From: Glebionis coronaria
Lineage: Eukaryota > Streptophyta > Magnoliopsida > Asterales > Asteraceae
Reading direction: 5' to 3'
Length of the DNA stretch: 64,000 nucleotides
Assembly (NCBI GenBank): GCA_025667525.1
Contig: CM046879.1
Coordinates: 362,842,639-362,906,638 of the forward strand
Both the position numbers and the translations under genes were made by a program. Under the pieces are notes generated by a model, which saw only the letters and a program-made list of their open reading frames with translations, was not told where the DNA came from and did not search any database. Position 1 is the stretch's first letter. Each line of letters starts with the position of its first letter. Shown piece after piece: positions 43,763 to 54,957 of this stretch.

Positions 43763-45781
43763 AATTGACCATTGTAATATCCTCATGCAATGCATTAGTT
43801 ACAAAGCATGTTTACATTTTTCATCATACTCAATCCATGTTGGCCTTTATTAAAGAGATAGAAAACTATAAACATTCAAAGTAAAGAAATCAAAAGCATA
43901 CCTTAGGTTTTGAAAATGTCATGAATAATCATCATCCTTAAGTTTTCGTTTTCTCCAAACCAAGCTTAAAAACAAGATCATTGTTATTATAAGTTAGCAA
44001 ACTAACACGAACTCATGTGGGCCAACTATTCACTTAGACTCCCTTATTCCTAGGTGTATCTCTTATATTTTATTATTGTCTTGAATGATCACGAGCATGC
44101 ATTTTTGACTTATTTCGATAGTTATTTAGTCCGAAAATAAAGTGAACGATTTAATCAATAGTTAGCTAAAGGACAAAATCTTTTAAAACTGCTTCTCGGG
44201 ACCTCATAAAGTTCATATCTTGGCATAACTCGCTTCGCGATTTGAGACCTTTCTCGGACCGATATTTGGCAGCGACTTCATACTTCAAACCTTGAGAGAC
44301 GTTCATGAAATTATGGTCTTCTCTTCATAATGGAATTTCTTCACTTGAAGTTTTGAGAGATTCATACTTGGACCACAACTTCTTCATTTTTCTTCAATCT
44401 TTATTTTGGATTTTGATATACAACGATCCGCCTCCTTTTATGACTTGGATCTATTTATCCTCATACCTTGCTATGGTCTTTTCGGATACACTTCTCCATG
44501 ACGTTTGGGGAGTTTTTGCTTTTCGTCGTGTGTCTCGATCCTTCATATTGATTTTCGATAAATGATTCTTCACATCACTTTGGATCTTTAGCAACAAAAT
44601 GTAGCCCTCATGCCTTGTTAGGACCTTTTTGGACTCGCCAATCTTCGCGTCCCGCTTCAATAAGTTATGCCTTGGCTATGAACTCTAATCCATACCGAGC
44701 AACTTTTAAACAATCTTGGGCTAGAAGCTAAGTAACTTTTCAAATCGTACAACCTTATTTATTGCAGATAAATTTATTAATAGGCTATGGGAGAATAGGC
44801 TCATAATTAACTCACATAAATTCCCGAAAGAATACCAAACTTATAATTGACTCTATCATCTCTCGTTCTCCACAGTTTAAAATCTCAAAGAATGAGACTC
44901 GTGGATGCTTAGCCTATTAAATTAAAGTTTTGGGTTTTCGAGTCGCCTATAGGATCTTGCAAACTCTTAGACTTTTTCAAGTTTAGAAATCGCATTTTAA
45001 AGTTCCCTTGATAAACGACTCTCTAGGATCAGTTATAGGAACTTGCGAAAAGTTCTTATTCTTAACCCATGAGAGTTAAGACTTTTGCGTTTTATAGCTC
45101 CCTATATAAAAGCTTAGCAAAACTTGACTTAAACACGTTAAGGATATTAGCTAGAGTAAACTTAGATAAGTAAACTCGGGTTGAGTCAAAAGATTCACAA
45201 CGTTTTGAAAATTAAAACCACATTATTAAAGATTTATTCTAGCAAAGAAAGAAAATAACTATACAAAGGGAAAAACTAATAGGCCAAAATAGATCAAAAT
45301 TTTTGAAAAATGTCGAAAAGTTGATTTTCCGGTTAAAATGAGGACAAATACAAGGAAAAGGCCACTTAACTTCGATAGAAGTCCCCCCTACACTTAATAT
45401 AAACATTGTCCTCAATGTTTAAGCATGTGGGAGTAAACTCCCCTACACTTAGGACATTGTGCACTTTGTTTAAATCTCGCTAAGGAAGAGACAACTAAAG
45501 AGATTCCTATTTTAATATTGAGAAAATATAAAATAGTGAATCGAAAAGAGTTTAGGATAGAACCGGGAAGAAGGGAACACGGAATCAGGGGTTGTCAAGA
45601 ATCATCAAGAGTGGATCATTGAGTGCGCGAATCCCTGATTAGAAGAAGAGAGGAAATAGCAAACCAACGGGTCTCCCCTACACTTAGGATAAAGAAAGCT
45701 AAAAGATAGATACATGGGTTGCCTCCCAAGAAGCGCTTGATTTTTGCTAACCGATTCGTGAGCCTGACTCGACCTTGATCA
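43763..45781 (-). other. D 3' non-coding region
   Basis: About 2 kb with no convincing gene. It shares two blocks with G's 3' region (see 39255-41142), including AACATTGTCCTCAATGTT at about 45402-45419. The 69-codon frame at 45616-45825, with L-A-K-I-K-R-F-L-G-G-N-P, overlaps the end of the polyprotein and corresponds to a similar relic in G near 41000-41070. The ORF at 44305-44565 on the plus strand has no support. Confidence 0.6.
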
Positions 45782-46845
45782 TCATCGGAAGAAGCATGAA
45801 ATATATCCACCAGGATCAAAGACATAGTTTTCGTCCATCAAATAGCACAAGCTTAAGGCGAACAAGGAAAGCCAAAGAAGAGTAGGCAAGGTTCCCTTAA
45901 GCAATGATGGAGCACGGTGGGAGCAAGGGTGAAGTGGTGCAAGCAGATTTCCATAAGTTCCAAAAATATTTCCTTTTATTTCATCAGGTGGATACTGAGA
46001 TGGCTGCAGCATATCGATACCGGGGTCGAACACCTTTTCCTTTAAGGGAAAATAGCACTCAGGCTCAGCAGAGTGTGAAGATGAGCCGCGAAGAAGATGC
46101 ACAACCTCGTCCTCAGAAGGGGGACACAGAGGTGTTAAATCATATGTGCTACGGATATTGGTGTCGGCCGGTTTCTTCTCCTTTGAAAGTATTTTCTTCA
46201 AATCCAAAGTAGGATCAAGACGATAATCTTCAAAATCATAAGGAGGAGCATCACTCTCATGAGGGAAGTACGTATTGAGAAATGCAGAGAAGTCTTCCTC
46301 AAATGAGTAATCGTCCAAAGTAGGATCGAGTGATGGCGGAGGATCTTCATCATGAGAAGAATCGCTCGAAAGAGTATCGGCCTCATCGAAATCATCATAC
46401 GTGGGAAGGTCGGGATACTCGGAAGTACAATCATCATAATCCTCCGAATCTGAGCTAGAATCATCATCATAAGCATCAAAGATCAGTGGAGAATCATAAA
46501 TGGGTGAAGGTTCCAAATTGGAGAGAGAATCATCCACATCATCATGAGACAGTGGATTATCAATGCAAGAGTCGAATAGCGGATTGTTGTAGATGAAAAA
46601 ATCATCGAGCACATTAATCATATTCACTGATTCTCGGCCTCCAAAGGATTTACTTGTAAGCTTTCCCATTTTAAAAACTTGTGAATCATTCCCGACTCGT
46701 AAGATTAACTCACCTTCGGCCACATCAACTAAAGCTCGTCCGGTTCTCAAGAATGGCCGACCAAGTATTAAAGGAATACGAGGGTCCATTTCATAATCAA
46801 CAACGACAAAGTCGACCGGGAAAGTAAATGTGCCAACTTTATGAA
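45782..46845 (-). pseudogene. D protease end, acidic region and hydrophobic tail
   Basis: The frame begins in the protease (P-L-I-L-G-R-P-F-L, the second conserved protease motif) after a frameshift near 46800-46845. It continues as a strongly acidic Asp/Glu/Ser-rich stretch of about 150 residues, then a Leu-rich hydrophobic segment (L-L-W-L-S-L-F-A-L-S-L) and the end M-D-E-N-Y-V-F-D-P. In autonomous gypsy elements RT follows the protease; here the frame ends instead. The hydrophobic segment is long enough to cross a membrane, but that is only a possibility. The role is unknown. Confidence 0.7.
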
Positions 46846-48150
46846 CACGTCTTCGGCAATACCAACGGGGTAAGCGAGAGTGCGATTTGCAAGTTCAAGA
46901 GTCATCTTTGTTGGTGTGAGGTCGGGTAATGATAGTGTTTTCCAAACACTCAAAGGCATAAGATTAATACTGGCCCCGAGATCAGCTAGGGCAGTAAATT
47001 CTTTAGTTTTGTTGAAAATGCAAGGCAACACAAAACGACCGGGATCTCCAAGCTTTTCCGTAAGTTCTTTAAGAATAACTGCAGAGCAGTTTTCATTTAA
47101 TCGGGTGTTGGCGAGCTCAATCAACTTCTCCTTTTTGTTAAGCAATTCCTTGAATGCTTTCACAAATTTTGGCATGTGGACAAGTGCTTCAACGAGGCTA
47201 ATGTTGATGTTCATTTGAGAGAGCATCTTCACATAGCTTTGCACTTGACAGTCATTCTTGGTTAGCTCGTTGGTCTTGCCTAAGCGAGAAGGATATGGGA
47301 TATTGGGTTTGGGTGGTGAAGGTTGAGGTGTAGGTAAAGGTTGAGATGTTGAAGGTTCCTTCCTAGGTACATCGTCATGACGAGGCGGAGACGGTGATGG
47401 TGCACTAATAATAGGTGTAGGAGGAGTAGGGATAAATGGTGGTGGAGGAGGTGTAGATGAAGGGGGTGGGATTGGTGGTCCTACGATGGTAACTCCACTA
47501 CGGGTAGTAATAGCACTCACATTTGCTCGCGGATTGGTGACGGTGTTTGAAGGTAGAGAACTCGAAGTAGAAGGTTGAGCGGCGGGCAAGAAACTAGCAA
47601 GCATATTCTTCAAATCATTTGTTTGATTGCTGAAGGAGGATTGAATATTATCTCGAAGCTCGGATCTTATCTCATTCCCTTGCTTGGTGATATCTCCTTT
47701 AAGATTGATAATTTGGCTATGCAGATTCTTGATTTGCTCACCTTGGGTTCTCATGATGGCTTCAACATCGGGGTTAATGGGTGGGGCTTGTTGGGTGGGT
47801 GGGTGATAAGGATTAGAAGCTCTTTGTGGGATTTGGTTGCTTCTATTGTAGTTGTTGGCGGGGTTTTGGTTTTGAGGAGAAAAACCGGGTGAAAGGTAAT
47901 TGTTGGACCGGTAACTCAGCAAATTTCTATCCCCTTGAGGTCGAGCTTGGTAATTTTCCGGTGAATAATTACCATAAGCTGTATACACGTTTTCCGGATT
48001 TCCTTGTGTAGAAGGACAATCGGTGTATGAGTGAGGACCGCCGCATGTTTCACAAGAAGGTGCAACCGCTTTAACTTGTTGTTGTTGGTTTGAAGCGAGA
48101 AGCAAGATACTTTTGCTCATTTCAGTCATCATGCGGGTGAGTTCGGTCAT
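46768..48150 (-). CDS. D gag C-terminal part and first half of aspartic protease
   Basis: A 460-residue frame. A zinc-finger-like C-E-T-C-G-G-P-H-S-Y-T-D-C lies near residue 34, followed by an Asn/Gln/Pro-rich stretch and a long Pro-rich linker. The protease active site D-L-G-A-S-I-N-L-M (Gly-Ala variant of DSG/DTG) is near residue 395. The frame differs from gag N-terminal and from the protease end, so two frameshifts separate the three pieces. The joined order gag, zinc finger, protease is normal for this gypsy lineage. Confidence 0.8.
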   Translation of the reverse strand: MTELTRMMTEMSKSILLLASNQQQQVKAVAPSCETCGGPHSYTDCPSTQGNPENVYTAYGNYSPENYQARPQGDRNLLSYRSNNYLSPGFSPQNQNPANNYNRSNQIPQRASNPYHPPTQQAPPINPDVEAIMRTQGEQIKNLHSQIINLKGDITKQGNEIRSELRDNIQSSFSNQTNDLKNMLASFLPAAQPSTSSSLPSNTVTNPRANVSAITTRSGVTIVGPPIPPPSSTPPPPPFIPTPPTPIISAPSPSPPRHDDVPRKEPSTSQPLPTPQPSPPKPNIPYPSRLGKTNELTKNDCQVQSYVKMLSQMNINISLVEALVHMPKFVKAFKELLNKKEKLIELANTRLNENCSAVILKELTEKLGDPGRFVLPCIFNKTKEFTALADLGASINLMPLSVWKTLSLPDLTPTKMTLELANRTLAYPVGIAEDVFIKLAHLLSRSTLSLLIMKWTLVFL

Positions 48151-48968
48151 ATCAGGGCTTGCTGAAGTGGAGGAAACATTGACTCTCGGGTTTTTCCTTG
48201 AAGAAGTAGAGGAATCTCAGTTTTGTGGTGAGTAGTCATGTTCTCAATAAGCTCTCTACACTCCTCGGGTCTCCTTTTCATAAATGTGCCACCGGCGGCT
48301 GTATTAATCGTATCACGATCTCGAAAAGTCAATCCGTTGTAGAAAGTATTAATCAATGTGACTGGAAGCATGTTGTGGTTTGGACAACGATCAATAAAGA
48401 CATTATATCTTTCCCAAGCATCAAAAAGAGATTCATCGGGATCTTGCATGAAACCGCTGATTTGATTGCGAAGGCTCGTGACCAGGGATGGTGGAATGTA
48501 GCGCGATAAAAAGCGTTGAGTCATGTCATCCCAAGTGTGAATAGAATTCTTCGGGAGACGATCAAACCATTTCTCGGCATGATGTGATAAAGTATGTGGA
48601 AAAAGTTGAAGGCGAAGAACATCCATTGTGGCACCAGGCAACTTCATGCTTTGAGTGATTGTAATGAACTTGTCGAGGTGTTTGTTGGCATCATCATCAG
48701 GCATTCCGGCGAATGGATTAGTTTGCACTTGCTGAATCATGTGGTGCTTCAACGAAAACTCCGGAGCCGTGATTTGCATCGGCGCAATCGGTCCTCCTCG
48801 TCCAAACATGGTAGGTTGACAAAGCTCCTCCATTGTCCGAAGATCGGGCTGTGGAAGAACATTGTTGTTATTGTTGAGGTGCGGTGGATTATTATTGTTG
48901 TTAACACCTGACATACTTAAATCTTCTCGAGTCTCGAGCTCTTGATAATTAGAAGATCTAGTACGCAT
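48147..48968 (-). pseudogene. gag: D gag N-terminal (capsid) domain
   Basis: The likely start is the ATG at 48968 (M-R-T-R-S-S-N-Y), inside a longer open frame from 49025. The retrotransposon gag domain is clear: F-A-G-M-P-D-D-D-A-N-K-H-L, L-F-P-H-T-L, A-E-K-W-F-D-R-L-P and W-E-R-Y. A frameshift near 48230 takes the end of this frame out of register, and it closes at 48147, overlapping the next frame by four bases. The frameshift, not designed overlap, explains this end. Confidence 0.85.
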
Positions 48969-49195
48969 ACACCTGAAAATGCAAAAGAAAAAGAAACCAA
49001 ACATAAAGACAATATATATACACAATAAAGATAAAATCTTTTTGGATTTTTAAAATTTTTAATTTTTATGTATTTTTAACAATTTTTAATTTTTATGGTT
49101 TTTTGAATTTTTTAAGCAAGAAAATAACGCTCACAAGTGAACGGATCCCAAAAAGCAACGCTTCTCTCACAGAAAACCGTTAATCTTTACGAAAA

Positions 49196-49213
49196 GAGCC
49201 GGCAGCGGCGCCA
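49196..49213 (-). other. Primer binding site of gypsy D (tRNA-Asp-like)
   Basis: The minus strand reads TGGCGCCGCTGCCGGCTC, two bases inside the 5' LTR. It resembles the tRNA-Asp-type PBS of Athila-like plant elements with a few changes, and its first 14 bases equal G's PBS. Confidence 0.85.
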
Positions 49214-49215
49214 TT

Positions 49216-51084
49216 TAATAACTGGCTTTTGGCCAGGTAAAAATATTCGTTTAAGTATGTCTCTTAGAATTGATCTAGGTTCTATGTGTGACTCAATCGT
49301 TCTTTGGTGGAAACAAAAGTTGTGTCGTTGTAGTATATTAAAAATGCAAAGACTTAAAAATAAATGGCGAGAAATTAATGTAGAGATTTTACTCAGTTGA
49401 AAAAGTTGTTTTAAAAAGTGCAAAACATAAAAGTAAATTGACGTTAAAATAAATGGGCGTTAAACTAAATCTAAGTCTAATTAAAAGAAAGGGTGCAATA
49501 TTAAAAACTTTGAAAAGTAAAATAATTAAATGACTTAAAATTAAAGCGTGACGAGAATTAAAATTTGACAAAGTATCAAAACGTAAACTTAAAAATTAAA
49601 CAAGACAAAATATGAAAACAACCCTACCATCGGAATACATTCCGATCGGAATGCACTTACCACCTGATCAGAATGTTGTCAGAAACACCAGATCGGAATG
49701 CTGTCACCTTTTCAGATCGGAATAACCAAACAAAACCTCTGATCGGAATATGTATCGGAATCCACTAATCGGAATGCAACACTTGGTATGATCGGAATGT
49801 AGATTGGAATACCCAATCGGAATACTGTCACTAGACTGATTGGAATAACCAACTTACCTTTGATCGGAATGTTACAAGCCTCCCAATCGGAATGTTGAAT
49901 AGACTCCTGATCGGAATAACTGTCACTTACCCTGATCGGAATGTTACAAGCCTCCCAATCGGAATGTTGAATAGACTCCTGATCGGAATAACTGTCACTT
50001 ACCCTGATCGGAATGTGCTAGACTCCCTTGATCGGAATAACACAAACCCTATTCCGACCAAGCAAATGGTACTGGTCGGAATGAGAAACCCTTTTCCGAT
50101 CAATATGATCGGAATATAGTAAAGATGACACGAAATAAGCTAAACTAATAAGCTATAAGCCAAATAAACACACACCTAAAATCCTAAGCAAACACGTATA
50201 AGAAAATCTAATAAGCTGAAATTTAAAGACTTTTGAAACAAGAAATGAAAAAGGTTTACGAAAAACAAACTTTTATATAAAAATAACTTTTATAAAAACT
50301 TAAGAAACTTTAAGATGAAAACAAATAAGCTATAAAATCAATAATCCAAAACAATCAAAAGCATAAAAACATAACCTTTAATCAAATAAGCAAGATAACA
50401 AACACATAAACATAAAGATCAAGCAAAGAAAGAAAGGTAGAATGAGAGATAAAAACAAGAAAATTAAAGAACACTTACTTGGAAATTAAAGGTATTAAAA
50501 GTGCAAGACAATGTATTTAAATTGACATGAAAAGTAAATGTGCAAGTAATTAAAAGGTGGAAGAACTAGTGTCACTCTAGCCAACCAAATGAAAATGAGT
50601 TATCTAATGACTATACATAGGGGAGGATTAGGGAATGCTTAGGAAGCTTCCTCCCCTCCTTCATTTCTTCTTAATTGCACCATTAAGTCCTTCCCTTCTT
50701 AATCTTTTGTTAATCTTGGACTTTAATGACTTTTGGCTCGGGATTTCTTTAAACTCGTCTTTTAATTCTTCAATAAATAAGACTTGAGTTCTTCGGCTTT
50801 TAGTAAACTTCCGTCTTTTGACTTTTTCTTCGATAAATCTTCAGAATTGGTCTTGGACTTCCGTTCTTTTTGCACTCTTGACTTCTTGACTTCGTCTTTC
50901 ATCTTTTTCTTCAATAAAAGCCCGTAAATGCCCGTGTTTTCTCCCCTTTTCACAATTTCGTCCTAAATCACAACAAAAACACAAACCACGCATAATTACG
51001 ACATAAAAGACATAAAATACACGTTTTGGCCCGGTTATTATTGTAATTAAGAGGTAAAAAGGATGGGTGTTTACACACCTATCA
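49216..51084 (-). repeat. Gypsy D 5' LTR
   Basis: 1,869 bp, nearly identical to the 3' LTR. The TATA site at 50611-50620 reads CTATGTATAG on the minus strand, one base away from the intact TATATA of the 3' copy. The GATCGGAAT field at 49627-50118 includes a perfect 16-bp palindrome CATTCCGATCGGAATG near 49634. Confidence 0.93.
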
Positions 51085-52412
51085 AAAACCATCATTCTTT
51101 TGTGGGGATAGTTGATAAGTTAGATACTCACGAATGTGGTAAACGTCATTCTCATTTGAGGAGTTTCTATTAGGTAACTCCTAGAGAATGGGATTTTTGG
51201 TCACGTGAGTTGGTTCGTCATTATGAATGAGACGTTCCAACTCATTAAGTTTTTCCTTGATTTTGGAAAAATCAACCTCACTCGTAGGTGGAAGTGGAGG
51301 CAAAAGAGCTAGCTCTCGTTCGATAATTTCCTCAATCTCGGGATCAAACTCATAATCATCGTACTTCCCATGTAAAGTGGTCTTTTTAGGAGAATCCTAA
51401 AAAATGTCATTTGGTTTTTGAAGCACGTGATCAATTTCGGGAAAATCGCCATCATCATCATCAAAGAAAGAGTCGATGTGAGCACTCACAACCATGGTCT
51501 TACAAGTCAATCGACTATGCTTAGGTGACGCTTCAATGATGAGAGGATCGATATCGATAAAATCTTTTGCCTCAACGGATGTTGGGCTAGGAAATGGAGG
51601 CACTTCAATGGAATTAGAAGTCAATGCCTCAAAGACGTGGTCCTTCGAAGGTGGTGAAGACGAGTCCATATTAGTCATTGTCGTGATGGCACTAAAGTCG
51701 GCCTTCGGAATTGGTGGTTCACTTGTTTCGCCGAATATATCCCAAAATGATTTTTCATCCATAAATTTACGAATACCCTTTTGAATTAAGTAAACGTATT
51801 CTTTATCATTAAAATCGTCATCTTTAAACCCGTTCATTTTCATTCTTTCAAAACATGCATCTAGCCTCATTTTTTCCGCTAAAGTATGAGCTTTGACATT
51901 ATCAAATTTTGAAATATCTGTTTTAGAAACCTCGGTTTTATCATGATCATTTGAAACTTGGGATCTACTCGCGAAAAAGTCCATTTTATCCTCCCTATAT
52001 TTCATAGTTAATTTCCCACCGTGAACATAGATTACGGCACGAGCCGTCGATAAAAAGGGTCGACCTAATAATGGGACATTTTGGATCAAACTCATAATCG
52101 GAAATGACGAAGTCCGCGGGAAAAAAACTTTCAAATTCTAACATAAACATCCTCGGCTATTCCAATTGGTTTTAAAGGTGTATAATTTGCTAGCTCGATT
52201 GTCATGTTCGTGGGGGTAAGTCTAGGCAATTTCATTAATTTCCAAAGAGCATGAGGCATGATATTGATGCTAGCCCCTAAATCGGCTAGGGCAAAACATC
52301 CCTCAATCTTAGAAAAATCACAAGGTAACAGAAATTGGCCCGGATCATCTTCCTTTCTCGGCATATACCTTTTGGTTTTTTTTAAGAAGGATCGAAGCAC
52401 AAGTTTATTCAA
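51085..52412 (-). pseudogene. G protease and following acidic region
   Basis: The frame at 52131-52412 has the protease site A-L-A-D-L-G-A-S-I-N-I-M, and the next (51397-52134) has L-L-G-R-P-F-L-S-T-A-R-A, so a frameshift near 52132 splits one protease. The remaining ~210 residues are charged and end near 51397 with D-D-D-D-G-D-F-P. Sequence from 51396 to the target duplication at 51085-51089 continues the gene in poor frame; it resumes left of D at 41877. No RT motif occurs. Confidence 0.82.
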
Positions 52413-54108
52413 GGGTTACTTGGGTTAGGTCAATAAAGCTCTCTTTTTGAACCGTGGTTGGAATTTGAGGTACACGAGCGTGTGCACTGTTTTCCTTGGT
52501 CACCACGTTCACCCCATCGACTTTAGAACATGAAGGCGTTTTAGAAGTCGAGAGTTGAGAAGAAGGAACAACTCTAACTCCATCAATGTTTGGGTAATCA
52601 CACGACTTTTTTCGATTGACGAGGCGGCTTTAACATGTTCCTTCGAATTTAGTACGGTGTCACTAGGTAACGAACTCGATGACGCACCCGAAGACTTGTT
52701 CATTATGGCCGAAAACATCTTTTTAATATCGATTTGTCCTTGCTCAATCTTTGTATTTTGATTTTTCAATGTATTGGAAAAGTCGTTTTACAAAGTACCA
52801 ATTTGTCCCTCTAATCGTCTAATATTAGCCTCATTCGTATTCATATATTTTTGATACTCGTTTGACGAACTATTTTGATTAGAATTAAAGTTCCCTTGGT
52901 TTTGATTACTTCTTTGAAAATTCCCTTGATTACCATTCGAAAAATTGTTTCCTTGATTAACGTTGTTTTGAAAATTCGAGTTTTGATTGTTGTTGTTAAA
53001 ATCTCGATTTTGCCAATTCAAGTTCCGACCTTGATTATAATCACCTCGATTTCCTTGATGATTTTGAAAATTGTTTCCACGATTATAATTATTGCCTTGG
53101 TAATTTCCTTGTGATGGACCCGCGTTATTTTGATTTTGAAAATTGTTGTTTCCATTTAGCGCGTTAACACTCGACGTTTGGCCATCCGTAGCCGCACACT
53201 TGTAATAATTATGAGGTCCACCACACAACGTACACGATGCCTCAATCGCTTTCAACTTATCGACTTTCGCATCAACCCTCTCAATATTGCGATTAGAATT
53301 ACTAACATTGGCAACATTGGAAACACTCGGTGTGCTACGGAGTTGGTAAACCTTGGATCTATTTTCGATAATCATTAAAGCGTCTTTCGGAGTTTTACAC
53401 AAAAAATTGCCACCGATGGTGGAATTTAACGAATCTTGTTCTTGAAAACTACGATCGTTATAAAACGTGTCGATTTGGTGTAACTCGGAAAATCCATGGT
53501 GAGGAAATTGCCTAAGGAATTCCTTAAAACGATCCCACACGTCTCTAAACGGTTCATTTGGCTATTGTTCGAACCTCGTGATCTCATTTTTGAAAAACGT
53601 AGTCTTAGACGGCGGAAAGAAATGATCAACGAATTTGGAAACGAGATCCTTCCACGTAATTATGGAATTAGGTGGCTCTTTCTCGTACCAATACTTGGCG
53701 GCACCATCGAGCGAGTACGAAAAAAATCATAAACTTAACGACATCGGTGTCGACGTTTTTAAACTTGCTCATGGCCAAAAGACAATCAAAATTCCGTGTG
53801 TGATCGTGAGGATTATCCGCCTTACGACCTTGAAACTTCGTAGCTTGAATTAACGATAGCATTCCGCTCTTAATCTCAAAATTCTCCGATTCGATAGCGA
53901 GAATGGTGATCGCGTCTCCATAACCCTCGGTGGGCGTTTGGAGCAATTCCATCATCGAACGATTGTCGACCATCTCGTCTACGGTTTCGATAAAGATATT
54001 AGGAACGTCGGTTTCTAAATCACGTCTTCGTTGTCGATTCCTTCGATTTCGATTCTGTCGATTCGAAGTGTTGCTAGAATTCATATAGTTCTTCGATCGA
54101 GTGTGCAT
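52413..54108 (-). pseudogene. gag: G gag with Asn-rich low-complexity domain
   Basis: The ATG at 54108 opens the gag frame (M-H-T-R-S-K-N-Y), with F-E-I-K...L-I-Q-A-T-K-F-Q-G...D-N-P-H-D-H as the capsid start. Frameshifts near 53700-53740 and 53560, and at least one stop in front of P-N-E-P-F, break it. The piece at 52788-53540 carries the capsid end, a zinc-finger-like C-T-L-C-G-G-P-H-N-Y-Y-K-C, and then about 120 residues rich in Asn, Gln and Gly with repeated N-N-x-x-N-x-G-N patterns (about 52800-53160). The piece at 52509-52769 is the linker to the protease. Confidence 0.85.
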
Positions 54109-54936
54109 GCACTAACGTAGAGAATGGGTGGGGGTAGCAAAGAAGATTCTTTTTGGGGTTTTTCGTTTTTCAATTTTTTTTGTTTTTGATTGTTTTTTAA
54201 TTTTTTTTGGATTTTGGGTGTATTACCTAGACTCAAATCTACCAATACCTCCTCGAATCAATTTCTCGATTAAAGGAGCCTCAAGGAATGGAAACAATCA
54301 CGTTGAGTGAACGTCTTCGATGACTTTAGAACGTTGGTGGAACACCAAAGCGTTCAAGAGGGTTTAATCTTTGAAACCAAGAAAATATATAGGATACATA
54401 GATAATACTTTGGTTGGAAAACCCTTGATTAGCCCTTTTTCTCAAAACACGCACAAGCAAGTGAAGGAAATGAGGCGGCCCGAAGCACTTAAGAGCCTTT
54501 TTCCTTTAGGTCGTGAAATACAACCGCCTTATACCCACTGTATAGTTTGTGTTAATCAAAATTAAGCCTTTCGAAAGTAATTATCTATTTTGCCTATTTC
54601 TTTTTGTTTTGGATTCGAATACAATAACTGAGTGATGAAATCCCAATTAAGGTTGCGTTTCATGCTTTTGGAGATATTGTAAATTTATTGTGATACGTAA
54701 TACAATATATTAATAATATTCACAAAAGAAAACGAAAACGAATACTAGGATATCTACAATATAATAAAATATTGTTGTGTGTTAATTGAGAAACAATTCA
54801 CCCGATTTATTTGGATATTTATAATATAGTGGAAAAAATAACAAACGAGTATGTACGATATTTATGCTTTTCAAAAATGAAAAGCAAAAACGCACTACTC
54901 ACACAAACACGATATATATATAAGGCACTAAACACC
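54109..54936 (-). other. G leader between PBS and gag
   Basis: About 0.8 kb of untranslated leader. It is A/T-rich near the PBS with a TATATATA run at 54912-54921. No gene or repeat is recognised. Confidence 0.6.
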
Positions 54937-54954
54937 TCCTCGGCAGCGGCGCCA
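54937..54954 (-). other. Primer binding site of element G (tRNA-Asp-like)
   Basis: TGGCGCCGCTGCCGAGGA on the minus strand, three bases inside the 5' LTR. It resembles the TGGCGCCG...GCCGGGGA type known from Athila-like elements. Confidence 0.87.
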
Positions 54955-54957
54955 AAA

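Larger units (their letters stand above)
41883..51084 (-). mobile_element. Gypsy D: 9.2-kb gag-protease element without polymerase
   Basis: LTRs of 1,870 and 1,869 bp bracket a 5.46-kb interior. AAAAC at 41878-41882 and 51085-51089 is the target duplication. PBS and PPT are present. The coding region encodes gag, a zinc finger and an aspartic protease, then an acidic tail; no RT, RNase H or integrase motif occurs on either strand. The minus-strand termini are TG and TA rather than TG and CA. It can only have moved with enzymes from another element. Confidence 0.93.

Noticed and set aside
48147..48150. ATGA stop-start overlap in element D as translational coupling
   Set aside because: The upstream frame reaches this point only after a frameshift near 48230, so the four-base overlap is a by-product of decay.
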